Shown here one piece after another: positions 9,798 to 22,649 of a stretch of DNA of 64,000 bases (positions are counted from its first letter, which is position 1; every line of letters starts with the position of its first letter). The translations under genes were made by a program, and so were the position numbers. The notes beneath the pieces are model-generated. The model made no database searches. It was not told the origin of the DNA and saw nothing but the letters and a program-made list of their open reading frames with translations. Source of the stretch: Hydrogenophaga sp. NFH-34 (lineage in GTDB: Bacteria > Pseudomonadota > Gammaproteobacteria > Burkholderiales > Burkholderiaceae_C); assembly GCF_021401345.1 (NCBI RefSeq), contig NZ_JACBGE010000019.1:52525-116524 (forward strand). Direction: 5' to 3'.

Positions 9798-10523
9798 TCA
9801 CTCCCGGTCGATGGGGGGCACGCCAATGCCCTGGTCGACGATGTCTTCGATCAGCGTCTGCCGGCGCTGGAGATACACATCACGCGTAAAGCTGTACGGA
9901 TCCAGCGCCACGTCACCCAGCATGGAGGTGGCCCGCAACAGCCCCGCACGGGTATCGACCACGCGCAGCACTGTCAGCGAGTTGCGCACGGGCACGTCGG
10001 ACACCTGCGACAGCGGGTCTGCCGTCAGGTCGACCACGAACCCACCCGCATCCCGCACCGACGAGGGACCAAAAATCGGCAACACCAGATAGGGCCCGGA
10101 AGGCACACCCCAGCGTCCCAGCGTCAGCCCCAGATCCAGCTTGGTGCGGGGAATGCCCATTTCGCTGGCGATGTCCAGCAAACCGCCCAGGCCCAGAATG
10201 GTGTTGACATTGAAGCGCAGGAGGTTCTCCGTCGCTTCACGCGGCCGCAACTGCAGCATGGCATTGACGGCCGACCAGACGTCCCCCAGGTTGCCAAAAA
10301 AATTGTTCACCCCCGTGCGAACCGAACTCGGCACCACATCGCGGTAGGTGGTGGCCACCGGCTTGAGCACCGCGGTGTCGACCGCATCATTGAACCCGGA
10401 AACCTGGCGGTTGAAGCCCTCCCAGGGGTCGGCCGGGTGCGCATCCGGCGCGCTCGCACACCCTGCCAGCAAAACCACGCCCAGCCCCACGGCCAGCGCT
10501 TTGCGAATCCACCCTGCCATCAT
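9798..10523 (-). CDS. mlaA: MlaA (VacJ), outer-membrane lipoprotein
   Basis: Removes mislocalised phospholipid from the outer leaflet of the outer membrane. The 241-residue precursor has a lipoprotein signal ending LLAGC, with Ala after the Cys. VacJ motifs follow: DPWEGFNRQVSGFNDAVD, NNFFGNLGDVWSAVNAMLQ and GRWGVPSGPYLVLPIFGPSS. ATG at 10523 is chosen because CGGAG lies 8 bases upstream and because the extra upstream residues break the signal peptide. Encoding mlaA inside the mla operon differs from E. coli, where vacJ is unlinked. Confidence 0.94.
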   Translation of the reverse strand: MMAGWIRKALAVGLGVVLLAGCASAPDAHPADPWEGFNRQVSGFNDAVDTAVLKPVATTYRDVVPSSVRTGVNNFFGNLGDVWSAVNAMLQLRPREATENLLRFNVNTILGLGGLLDIASEMGIPRTKLDLGLTLGRWGVPSGPYLVLPIFGPSSVRDAGGFVVDLTADPLSQVSDVPVRNSLTVLRVVDTRAGLLRATSMLGDVALDPYSFTRDVYLQRRQTLIEDIVDQGIGVPPIDRE

Positions 10524-10584
10524 GCGTGTAACTCCGTCGTGGGTCATGGATTTGGTATGAGATGGTTTTCGGCCGCGCCCGCAC

Positions 10585-11064
10585 TCAGGGCGCAGGCTTC
10601 TCGCCGCCTTCAGCCGCCTTGCTGAAGAGGAACTGACCAATGAGGTTTTCCAGCACCACCGCCGACTGCGTCTGGTTGATCATGTCGCCGGCGGCCAGAT
10701 TCTTTTCATCGGCGCCGGGCTCGATGCCGATGTACTGCTCGCCCAGCAGGCCCGCCGTCAGGATCTTCGCGGAAGAGTCCTTGGGAAAGACCACCCCTTT
10801 GTTGAGTTCCAGCGTCACCAGGCCCTGGTAGGTGTGCGGGTCCAGCGTGATCGACGACACGCGCCCCACGGTCACCCCGGCCGAACGCACCGGCGAGCGG
10901 TTCTTGAGGCCGCCGATGTTGTCAAACCGCGCCTGCACGGTGTAGGTGTCGCCACCCCGGCTGAAGCTGCCCAGGTTGGCGGCCTTCAAGGCCAGGAATA
11001 CCAGCGCCAGTGCGCCCAGCAGGACAAACAGGCCGACCAGGATTTCAGTGCTTTTTTTGGTCAT
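10585..11064 (-). CDS. mlaD: MlaD, MCE-domain lipid-binding subunit
   Basis: Inner-membrane anchored periplasmic protein, 159 residues, forming the hexameric ring of the Mla ABC transporter. One transmembrane helix (ILVGLFVLLGALALVFLALK) precedes a single MCE domain with VQARFDNIGGLKNRSPVRSAGV and ILTAGLLGEQYIGIEPG. Length matches the E. coli subunit. It lies 16 bp downstream of mlaE and 61 bp upstream of mlaA. Confidence 0.95.
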   Translation of the reverse strand: MTKKSTEILVGLFVLLGALALVFLALKAANLGSFSRGGDTYTVQARFDNIGGLKNRSPVRSAGVTVGRVSSITLDPHTYQGLVTLELNKGVVFPKDSSAKILTAGLLGEQYIGIEPGADEKNLAAGDMINQTQSAVVLENLIGQFLFSKAAEGGEKPAP

Positions 11065-11080
11065 GGATGGATACCGGAAA

Positions 11081-11860
11081 TCAGGGGGTGGAGAACATCA
11101 GGGCGGTCAGCAGGAAATCCATGGCCAGGGTGCCCAGCGAAGCGATGACCACCGTCCGGGTCGTCGCATAGGCCACCCCTTCGGGCGTGGCTTCGGTTTC
11201 ATAGCCTTGGTAGAGCGCGACTGCGGTACAGATCACGCCGAACACGGCGCTCTTGACCACGCCATTGCCCACGTCGCGCCAGACGTCGACACTGCTTTGC
11301 TGGATTGCCCAGAAATTGCCGGCATCGATGCCGATGAGGCCGACCGCGACCACCCAGGCACCCAGAATACCCACCGCGGAGAAAAGCGCGGCCAGCAGGG
11401 GCATGGCGATGATGCCGGCCAGGAAGCGCGGCGCCAGCACCCGGCGACGCGGGTCGATGGCCATCAGCTCCATCGCGGCGATCTGCTCGCCGGCTTTCAT
11501 CAACCCGATTTCGGCCGTCAGCGAGGTGCCCGCCCGACCGGCGAACAGCAGCGCCGTGACCACCGGCCCGAGTTCGCGCACCAGGGCCAGGTTGACGATC
11601 AGGCCCAACGTGCCCGTGGCGCCAAACGTCACCAGCGCGTAGTACATCTGCAACGCCAGCACAAAGCCCACGGCCGTGCCTGAGGCCAGAATGATCACCA
11701 GCGAGCGGTTGCCGATGGCACGGATCTGCTGCACCACCAGCCCGAACCGGCCGAAGGCGGCCGGCAGGGCCTTGAGCAGTTCCAGGAAAAAGAGCGCGCC
11801 GCGCCCCCATGCCGAAATGATGGCCAGCGTGCGCTGGCCCAATTGCTGCAACAGGTTCAT
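11081..11860 (-). CDS. mlaE: MlaE, Mla permease
   Basis: Integral inner-membrane permease of the Mla transporter, 259 residues with the five to six hydrophobic helices of the MlaE/YrbE family. Signatures: FVLALQMYYALVTFG, RELGPVVTALLFAGRAGTSLTAEIG and EQIAAMELMAIDPRRRVLAPR, the last being the cytosolic coupling region. Its ATG overlaps the mlaF stop by 4 bp. Confidence 0.95.
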   Translation of the reverse strand: MNLLQQLGQRTLAIISAWGRGALFFLELLKALPAAFGRFGLVVQQIRAIGNRSLVIILASGTAVGFVLALQMYYALVTFGATGTLGLIVNLALVRELGPVVTALLFAGRAGTSLTAEIGLMKAGEQIAAMELMAIDPRRRVLAPRFLAGIIAMPLLAALFSAVGILGAWVVAVGLIGIDAGNFWAIQQSSVDVWRDVGNGVVKSAVFGVICTAVALYQGYETEATPEGVAYATTRTVVIASLGTLAMDFLLTALMFSTP

Positions 11861-12678
11861 GACGCGGCTCCCACGCCGAAATCCTGCTCGACCGAGGCCG
11901 CGGGATAGTGAAACTTCACCGGACCGTCCGGCTCTCCGCGCACGAACTGGCGCACTTCGGGGTCGGCACTCGCCATCAGTTCTGCGGGGGTGCCCTGCGC
12001 CACCACACGGCCACCGGTGGCCAGCAGGACCACCCAGTCACTGATCGCCATGCATTGCGGAATGTCGTGGGAAATGAGCAAGGTGGTGGCCCCGGTCACA
12101 TCGGTCAGGGTCCGGATCAAGCGGGCCGTCACGCCCATCGACACCAGATCCAGCCCGGCGAACGGTTCGTCGTACATGATGAGTTCGGGGTCCAGCGCAA
12201 TCGCGCGGGCCAAGGCAATGCGCCGGGCCATGCCGCCCGACACCTCGCTGATGCGCAGACCGGAAGCTCCGCGCAGGCCCACGGCCTGCAGCTTCATGAG
12301 GACGATGTCGCGGATCAGCGGCTCGGGCAGGTCCGTCATCTCGCGCAGCGGGAACGCCACGTTGTCGAACACATTGAGATCGGTGAACAGGGCGCCGAAC
12401 TGGAACAGCATGCCCAGGCGACGCCGCAGGCGCTGGAGCTGCGCCTTGTCGCGGATGTTCACCACCTCACCGTCAAACACCACCCGCCCACTGCCGGGCG
12501 CATGCACGCCGCCGATCAGGCGCAGCAAGGTGGTTTTCCCGCACCCGGAGCCACCCAGCACCGCCGTCACTTTGCCACGGGCAAAACGCAAGGAAATGTC
12601 GTTGAGGATCGTGCGCCGGCTGTCGTAGCCGAACGTCACGTGATCAATCTCGATGAAAGGACGGTGACTGTCGTTCAT
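11857..12678 (-). CDS. mlaF: MlaF, Mla ATPase
   Basis: ATP-binding subunit of the Mla phospholipid transporter, 273 residues. Walker [10 protein letters not shown], signature [14 protein letters not shown], Walker [14 protein letters not shown] and switch His in LLISHD are intact. The start at 12678 gives the expected [13 protein letters not shown] opening strand; the 11 extra upstream codons are not conserved. It is the first gene of the mla block, separated from gltD by a terminator hairpin, so its promoter should lie in 12679-12759. Confidence 0.95.
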   Translation of the reverse strand: MNDSHRPFIEIDHVTFGYDSRRTILNDISLRFARGKVTAVLGGSGCGKTTLLRLIGGVHAPGSGRVVFDGEVVNIRDKAQLQRLRRRLGMLFQFGALFTDLNVFDNVAFPLREMTDLPEPLIRDIVLMKLQAVGLRGASGLRISEVSGGMARRIALARAIALDPELIMYDEPFAGLDLVSMGVTARLIRTLTDVTGATTLLISHDIPQCMAISDWVVLLATGGRVVAQGTPAELMASADPEVRQFVRGEPDGPVKFHYPAASVEQDFGVGAAS

Positions 12679-12759
12679 GGGGCCGGGAAAAACCCGGATT
12701 GTCTCATGCACGAAGTACCCTTATTTGTTACAAGGCGCTTTCGCCCCGAGCGATCAAAC

Positions 12760-12784
12760 AGGGCCGGCAGCACTTGCCGGCCCT
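12760..12784 (-). terminator. Rho-independent terminator after gltD
   Basis: Perfect 10-bp stem AGGGCCGGCA/TGCCGGCCCT with a 5-base loop, just past the gltD stop. On the minus strand it is followed by GTTTGAT. It should end gltBD transcription ahead of mlaF. Confidence 0.75.
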
Positions 12785-12793
12785 CTTCGGCCA

Positions 12794-14275
12794 TCAGCGC
12801 GGCAGGTCGGAATACCCCATCAGGAACTCGTCGACCGCGCGCGCGGCCTGCCGGCCTTCGCGAATCGCCCAGACCACCAGCGACTGGCCGCGACGCATGT
12901 CGCCGGCCGCGAACACCTTGTCCGCGCTGGTCGCGTAGCCGCCCGTGAATTCCGTCGAAGCCTTGGCGTTGCCACGGGCATCCTTTTCGACGCCGAAGGC
13001 ATCGAGCACGGTGGCCACCGGGTTCACGAACCCCATGGCCAGCAGCACCAGATCCGCCTGGTATTCCTTTTCGGTACCGGCGATTTCCACCAGCTTGCCG
13101 TCCTTGAACTCGACGTTCACGGTCTTCAGGCCGGTCAGCTTGCCGTTCTTCCCGACAAACGCCTTGGTGGAGATGGCGAACTCGCGCGCCAGGATGCCCT
13201 TTTCGGCGCTTTCGTCGTGGCTGGAACTGGTGCGCAGCTTCAGCGGCCAGTAAGGCCAGACCAGGGGCTTGTTTTCGTGCTCCGGCGGCTGGGGCATGAC
13301 CTCGAACTGGGTCACGCTCAGGGCGCCGTGGCGGGTGCTGGTGCCCACGCAGTCGGAGCCGGTATCCCCGCCACCGATCACGATGACGTGCTTGCCGTCC
13401 GCGCGCAACTGGTTCTTCAGCTTGTCGCCCGCGTTGACCTTGTTCTGCTGCGGCAGGAACTCCATGGCGAAGTGCACGCCATCCAGTTCCCGGCCGGGCA
13501 CCGACAGATCGCGGCTCTGCTCCGAACCACCGGTCAGCAGCACGGCATCGAACTGCGCCTTCAGCTCCTCGGCGCTGATCACGGTCTTGGCATCGTTGGT
13601 GATCTTGCTGCCCTCGGGCATGGCACCCACCAGCGTGCTGGTCTTGAACACCACGCCCTCGGCTTCCATCTGCGCCACGCGGCGGTCGATATGCGACTTC
13701 TCCATCTTGAAGTCGGGAATGCCGTAACGCAGCAGGCCGCCGAGGCGGCTGTTCTTCTCGAACACCGTCACGTCGTGGCCGGCGCGTGCCAGCTGCTGTG
13801 CAGCCGCCAGACCGGCCGGGCCGGAGCCGACCACGGCCACTTTCTTGCCGGTCTTGTGCTTGGCCGGTTGCGGCTGGACCCAGCCGTTTTCCCAGGCCTT
13901 GTCGATGATGGCGTGCTCGATGGACTTGATGCCCACCGCGTCGCCATTGACGTTGATCGTGCAAGCCGCTTCGCACGGCGCCGGGCAGATGCGGCCAGTG
14001 AATTCCGGGAAGTTGTTCGTGCTGTGCAGCACGGCAATGGCGTTCTGCCAGTCGCCCTGGTACACCAGGTCGTTGAAATCCGGAATGATGTTGTTGACCG
14101 GGCAGCCGTTGTTGCAGAAAGGCGTGCCGCAGTCCATGCAGCGCGCGCCCTGGATCTTGGCCTGGCCGTCATCAAGACCGACGACGAACTCCTTGTAATG
14201 CTTCAGGCGCTCGGCTACGGGCTTGTAGCCTTCTTCCAGGCGCTCGTATTCCATGAAGCCGGTGACTTTTCCCAT
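12794..14275 (-). CDS. gltD: GltD, glutamate synthase small subunit
   Basis: NADPH-dependent beta subunit of glutamate synthase, 493 residues, passing electrons to GltB. The N-terminal region has the cysteine-rich 4Fe-4S segments [17 protein letters not shown] and [13 protein letters not shown] ([14 protein letters not shown]) and NADPH ([11 protein letters not shown]) dinucleotide folds follow, and the C-terminal [16 protein letters not shown] closes the FAD site. ATG at 14275 gives the family start MGKVTGF. It lies 37 bp after gltB. Confidence 0.97.
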   Translation of the reverse strand: MGKVTGFMEYERLEEGYKPVAERLKHYKEFVVGLDDGQAKIQGARCMDCGTPFCNNGCPVNNIIPDFNDLVYQGDWQNAIAVLHSTNNFPEFTGRICPAPCEAACTINVNGDAVGIKSIEHAIIDKAWENGWVQPQPAKHKTGKKVAVVGSGPAGLAAAQQLARAGHDVTVFEKNSRLGGLLRYGIPDFKMEKSHIDRRVAQMEAEGVVFKTSTLVGAMPEGSKITNDAKTVISAEELKAQFDAVLLTGGSEQSRDLSVPGRELDGVHFAMEFLPQQNKVNAGDKLKNQLRADGKHVIVIGGGDTGSDCVGTSTRHGALSVTQFEVMPQPPEHENKPLVWPYWPLKLRTSSSHDESAEKGILAREFAISTKAFVGKNGKLTGLKTVNVEFKDGKLVEIAGTEKEYQADLVLLAMGFVNPVATVLDAFGVEKDARGNAKASTEFTGGYATSADKVFAAGDMRRGQSLVVWAIREGRQAARAVDEFLMGYSDLPR

Positions 14276-14312
14276 GATCTCTGATCCTTCGTGGGTGGTT
14301 CTGTCGTTCTGT

Positions 14313-19055
<4,743 letters not shown>

Positions 19056-19144
19056 GGCATATCCTTTTCTGGAACGTGGGCTCGCAAAATTACGCGGGGA
19101 GCAAAGCTTAGTGCATTGCAACAAGAATGCCAAGCCAATAAATA

Positions 19145-19212
19145 GGGGTCAGATACAATTTAAAAAATCACAGAACCTATACGGAATAAATTGGGGACAC
19201 ATCAATGAAAGC
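19145..19212. repeat. AT-rich REP-like flank of the transposase gene
   Basis: The 190-bp gap between gltB and the transposase gene is markedly AT-richer than its surroundings. It holds GGGGTCAGATACAATTT (19145-19161) and AATTGGGGACACATCAAT (from 19189), two variants of a 'GGGG(T/A)CA' motif I associate with DNA flanking Y1/RAYT genes. A TTGATATATCAA palindrome follows at 19222. The gltB promoter must also lie here. Confidence 0.45.
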
Positions 19213-19245
19213 CAAAAAATCTTGATATATCAATGCATTACGGCA

Positions 19246-19938
19246 TCAGAGGGGATTTTTCGCCGGTCGCCCAGGACGACGGGGCGAAATTCGGCGGTCG
19301 GTCTGCTTTTGCAGATCGGCCACAAACGCCTCGTCTCCCAGAGCCCAGCCGTGCAGCGTGGCCTGCATGAGCGTGTCGATCTGGCCGGCGGGCAACCCGG
19401 CATGCACCATTTCGGCGTACGCCGCTTCCCGGGCGAATGGGGTGTTGCCCAGTGCCCAGACCGGCGCGGGCGGCACCAGGCGCCGGTCCACCGACTGACC
19501 GATGTAGTGGCGGTGGCTCGACCAGGGATACTGCTGGGGCTCGACCACCCACCCGCGGCGCACCGGGTTGAGGTCCATACCCACCATGCACGGCAACACG
19601 AACCGCTCGGGCTGCAGCACGGTGGCGCGGTAGCGCCCTTCCCACAGCGTGCCGCTGCGACCATGCCGGTCGTTGAAATAGCGCACATAGCGCCGCCCGA
19701 CGGCCTGCAGCATCAGCGGCAGCCCATCGGCGGTCTCCGGTGTCAGCAGCAGGTGGAAGTGGTCATCCATCAACACCCAGGCGTGCAAGGCCACCCGGTG
19801 CCGGCCCGCGTTTTCCGCCACCAGATCGAGCCATTGCTGCCGATCTTCGTCGTCCTGGACGATGGCGCACCGGTTGTTGCCCCACTGGATCACATGGTGC
19901 GGCAAACCGGGCAGGGTGAGTCGGGGCAGTCGGGCCAA
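19246..19938 (-). CDS. REP-associated tyrosine transposase (RAYT, Y1 family)
   Basis: Single-strand DNA transposase of the Y1_Tnp/RAYT type, 230 residues from the start chosen. It has HUH motif His60-Phe-His62 in LMDDHFHLLL, candidate catalytic Tyr84 or Tyr87 in GRRYVRYFND, and the family motifs TLPGLPHHVIQWGNN, SGTLWEGRYRAT and YPWSSHRHYIG. The homologous N-terminus (ARLPRLTLPG) begins after a TTG at 19938. An ATG at 20067 is in frame but lies inside phhA and adds unconserved residues. All motifs look intact, so the gene may be functional. No IS ends or target duplications are evident; RAYTs are usually single-copy domesticated genes acting on REP sequences. Confidence 0.85.
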   Translation of the reverse strand: MARLPRLTLPGLPHHVIQWGNNRCAIVQDDEDRQQWLDLVAENAGRHRVALHAWVLMDDHFHLLLTPETADGLPLMLQAVGRRYVRYFNDRHGRSGTLWEGRYRATVLQPERFVLPCMVGMDLNPVRRGWVVEPQQYPWSSHRHYIGQSVDRRLVPPAPVWALGNTPFAREAAYAEMVHAGLPAGQIDTLMQATLHGWALGDEAFVADLQKQTDRRISPRRPGRPAKNPL

Positions 19939-20020
19939 GGCGGGTGGGCGGAACAAAGGGTGGTTGGCACCCGATCCACACGGCGCGCCTGGCGCCCGAG
20001 TATGCCAAGACCGGCGCCGG

Positions 20021-20926
20021 TCAAACCACGCCCGCAGACTGACGGGCCCGGTGGTAGGCGCCGTCACCCCGGTCGATCACACCGTCCGATGCGAGCAGTT
20101 CACCCGGTGCGATGACGGGCGCCGCTCCCGTGCGGTCGTACAGCGGCGCAAAGTCGATCCGGGTGAACTCCAGCAACTCGTCCAGGTCGCGAATGACGAA
20201 ATAGGTTTCCTGGAAGTCGTCGATGCGGTAATCGGTGCGCATCACCCGTTCGAGCTCGAAGCGCACCCGGTTCGGCGACGGGCTCTCCAGACAGAAACGC
20301 GTCTCCGTGAAAGACGATGCGATGCCGGCGCCATAGAGCCGCAACCCATCGTCCTGGCGCAGCAGGCCGAACTCGACCGTGTACCAATAGACCCGGGCCA
20401 AATGGGACAGGTGGCCCAGACGTTGCGCCCGCAGCCCGCCTTCACCATAGGCCTGGATGAAGTCGGCCATGGCGGGGTTGAGCAGCAGCGGTACGTGGCC
20501 GAACACGTCGTGAAACACGTCGGGCTCCTGCAGGTAGTCCAGTTCCTGCGGCCGACGGATGAAGTTGCCGGCCGGGAAGCGCCGGTGCGCCAGGTGCTCG
20601 AAGAACACGTCGTCGGGCACCAGGCCTGGCACAGCCACGATCTGCCAGCCGGTGCGCGGCATCAGCACCTCGGACAGGCGGCGAAAGTCCGGAATCTGAT
20701 CGGCACCAATGGGCAGATCCTGCATGCCTTGCACGAACTCCCGGCAAGCCCGCCCGGGCAAAAGGCGGGTCTGGCGCTCGAACAGGGTCTTCCAGGTGGC
20801 ATGGTCGGCGTCGGAGTAGCGCTCCCAGCCCTGGTCGATGGTCCAGTCGGCGCGCTCGGGGCGACCGGCTTCGCCAGCCGCCAAGCCGTGCAGCGCCGGC
20901 GCCGCGTCTTTCGAGGCGGCCGCCAT
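20021..20926 (-). CDS. phhA: Phenylalanine 4-monooxygenase
   Basis: Pterin- and Fe(II)-dependent hydroxylase converting phenylalanine to tyrosine, 301 residues. The metal ligands are visible: two His in the DVFHDVFGHVPLL motif and Glu in the later YWYTVEFGLL motif. RRFPAGNFIRRPQELDYLQEPD precedes the site, as in the bacterial family. There is no N-terminal ACT regulatory domain. It follows phhB (stop to start 1 bp apart), an arrangement that supplies cofactor recycling. Start 20926 is chosen because further upstream codons lie inside phhB. Confidence 0.96.
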   Translation of the reverse strand: MAAASKDAAPALHGLAAGEAGRPERADWTIDQGWERYSDADHATWKTLFERQTRLLPGRACREFVQGMQDLPIGADQIPDFRRLSEVLMPRTGWQIVAVPGLVPDDVFFEHLAHRRFPAGNFIRRPQELDYLQEPDVFHDVFGHVPLLLNPAMADFIQAYGEGGLRAQRLGHLSHLARVYWYTVEFGLLRQDDGLRLYGAGIASSFTETRFCLESPSPNRVRFELERVMRTDYRIDDFQETYFVIRDLDELLEFTRIDFAPLYDRTGAAPVIAPGELLASDGVIDRGDGAYHRARQSAGVV

Positions 20927-20927
20927 G

Positions 20928-21227
20928 TCAGGCGCTCCGCCGCTCAAAGGCCGCGTCGGCCCGCTGCGCCCAGGCGATGTCGCGCGCCGACAGCCCGTGC
21001 ACATCGTGGGTGGTCAGCCGCACCTCGACCCGGTTGTACACATTGCTCCACTCCGGGTGGTGATCCATCTTCTCCGACACCAGGGCCATCTCGGCCATGA
21101 AACCGAAGGCGTGGGCAAAGTCCGGAAACAGAAAGCTGCGGCAGATGGCGTCACCCAGAGGTTCGGGGGTCCAGTGGGGCAAGGCGGCCAGTTGTTCGCG
21201 CACGGCCTCGGGGGTCAGAGCGGGCAT
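20928..21227 (-). CDS. phhB: Pterin-4a-carbinolamine dehydratase
   Basis: Recycles the carbinolamine pterin made by PhhA, 99 residues. The family motif [24 protein letters not shown] is complete, with the catalytic histidines in HH and in TTHDVHG. ATG at 21227 has AGGAG 7 bases upstream. It is co-transcribed with phhA and divergent from an Lrp-type regulator. Confidence 0.95.
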   Translation of the reverse strand: MPALTPEAVREQLAALPHWTPEPLGDAICRSFLFPDFAHAFGFMAEMALVSEKMDHHPEWSNVYNRVEVRLTTHDVHGLSARDIAWAQRADAAFERRSA

Positions 21228-21248
21228 GGGGTGTCTCCTGTCGTTTGA

Positions 21249-21267
21249 TGCCGCAGAGTTTGCGGCA
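21249..21267. promoter_or_regulatory. Palindrome between phhB and the Lrp-type gene
   Basis: TGCCGCA-GAGTT-TGCGGCA, a perfect 7-bp inverted repeat centred 31 bp upstream of the phhB ATG and 72 bp upstream of the regulator ATG. Position and symmetry suit an operator for the divergent Lrp/AsnC protein. No direct evidence of binding. Confidence 0.45.
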
Positions 21268-21329
21268 CGATTCGGACAATTTGCTCTCGTTTTCGGCCAC
21301 ACTCCGGGCAAACACCGAGAGACCCTTTC

Positions 21330-21827
21330 ATGAATGCCGACAACAGCGGAATTTCGTTGCACAGCGAGACACTCGACCGCCTGGACCGGCGCCTGCTGGC
21401 GGCCTTGCAGGCCAACGGCCGCATCAGCAACCAGGAACTGGCGCAGACCGTGCACCTGTCTCCCGCGCAGAGCAACCGCCGCCACCGCCGGCTGGAAAGC
21501 GCGGGCTACATCCGCGGTTACGAAGCCCGGCTCGATCCGCAGCGCCTGGGCCTGGGCGTGATGGCTTTCGTGCACGTCTCGATGGAGCGGGGGCAGCACA
21601 GGGAACTGGTGAAGTTCCAGCGCACCGTGGGCAAGATGCCCGAGGTGCTGGAGTGCTACGCCGTCACGGGCGACTTCGACTACGTGTGCAAGGTGGTGGC
21701 GCGCGATCTCAAGGCGCTGTCGGACTTCCTGCTCCGCACCCTGGCCCAGTTGCCTGGTGTCAGCAGCGTGCGTTCCAGCATCTGCCTCGACGAACTCAAG
21801 TGCACCACCGCCCTGCCGCTGGAATGA
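21330..21827 (+). CDS. Lrp/AsnC family transcriptional regulator
   Basis: DNA-binding regulator of 165 residues: N-terminal winged helix-turn-helix ([21 protein letters not shown] then [19 protein letters not shown]) followed by an effector-binding RAM/ACT-like domain ending in the family motif SSICLDELK. It is divergent from phhBA with a 102-bp shared region containing a palindrome. Lrp-type regulators next to phh or aromatic amino-acid genes often respond to the amino acid itself; control of phhBA is inferred from position only. Confidence 0.92.
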   Translation: MNADNSGISLHSETLDRLDRRLLAALQANGRISNQELAQTVHLSPAQSNRRHRRLESAGYIRGYEARLDPQRLGLGVMAFVHVSMERGQHRELVKFQRTVGKMPEVLECYAVTGDFDYVCKVVARDLKALSDFLLRTLAQLPGVSSVRSSICLDELKCTTALPLE

Positions 21828-21855
21828 GTGCCCGATGGCGCAGGCCGGCCGGTCT

Positions 21856-22617
21856 TCAACCGGCCGGGCGAGCAACCCCGGCGCGCTGCAATTCTTCTTC
21901 CACCAACTGGCGGTAGATACGCGGCAGCTCACGGCTCATTGTGTTGTTTTCGATCCCATAACCCAGACTGGTCCAGGTACCGGAAAGGCGCCGGAGCACG
22001 ACCTGGATGCGCCCCTGCTGGAGCTGGGTCGCCAGGCTGCCGCCCCAGCGCGGCTCGCTCAGCCAGGCGTGCACCACCAGATCCTGGTAGATCGGCGCAA
22101 AACTCAGTTCGGTGGCATCCAGGGGATCGCTGGTCCGCTGCGGGTGGTACTTGGCCGCCAGCTCGACCCAGGTGCCATACAGCAGTTGGTAGCGGCCTGC
22201 GGCCGTGGAGCAATTGCCCTTGTTGGGCCCCTTGCCGATGGCCTCGCACCGGTTGGGGTGGCGGTCCAGCGTGCCCACCAGTTCACCGCCATGCAAGACG
22301 TGATAAGGGCGCAGCACATTGGATTCGCTGGCCGAGATCGTGCGCATGAGCGCCCGGATATAAGGGTCGCCCCCCTCCATCACCAGCGACTGGGTGCCCG
22401 GCAGCAGAAACGCCGGACGCCACCACCAGATCAGCCCGAGCAGCAGCAGCACCCCGACAGCGGTCAGCGCCCCCCGCGCCAGCCAGGGCAGGCTCCAGAA
22501 ATCGCGCTGACGGGAAGGGGCGTGCCGCAATGCGTGCGGGGGAGGATGGTCCGGCAAAGTCTTGATCCCAGGGGGCCCTGGCGCCGAAACGGGCCCCGGG
22601 CACTGACACAATGCCAT
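21856..22617 (-). CDS. Membrane-anchored lambda-R-like (GH104-type) muramidase
   Basis: The 253-residue product has a short cytosolic segment, one transmembrane helix ([18 protein letters not shown], about residues 50-67) and a periplasmic lysozyme-like domain. The segment [18 protein letters not shown] resembles the glycosidase family of phage lambda endolysin, with an early Glu as candidate acid, and [12 protein letters not shown] matches the lambda R 'AAGRYQLL' motif. No phage genes are nearby, so this is probably a chromosomal peptidoglycan enzyme. The N-terminal 45 residues are Pro-rich and the start is uncertain. It is divergent from the antiporter gene with only about 32 bp between starts. 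Confidence 0.72.
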   Translation of the reverse strand: MALCQCPGPVSAPGPPGIKTLPDHPPPHALRHAPSRQRDFWSLPWLARGALTAVGVLLLLGLIWWWRPAFLLPGTQSLVMEGGDPYIRALMRTISASESNVLRPYHVLHGGELVGTLDRHPNRCEAIGKGPNKGNCSTAAGRYQLLYGTWVELAAKYHPQRTSDPLDATELSFAPIYQDLVVHAWLSEPRWGGSLATQLQQGRIQVVLRRLSGTWTSLGYGIENNTMSRELPRIYRQLVEEELQRAGVARPAG

Positions 22618-22649
22618 TGTCCTCCAGCCCGAATGCCCAAGTTGTTACC

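Noticed and set aside
19222..19233. TTGATATATCAA considered as a further FNR box
   Set aside because: The half-sites are separated by 2 bases, not 4, and it lies in AT-rich DNA beside the transposase gene.
21856..22617. Prophage remnant because of the lambda-R-like lysozyme
   Set aside because: No other phage genes, a transmembrane anchor, and flanks of ordinary metabolic genes.
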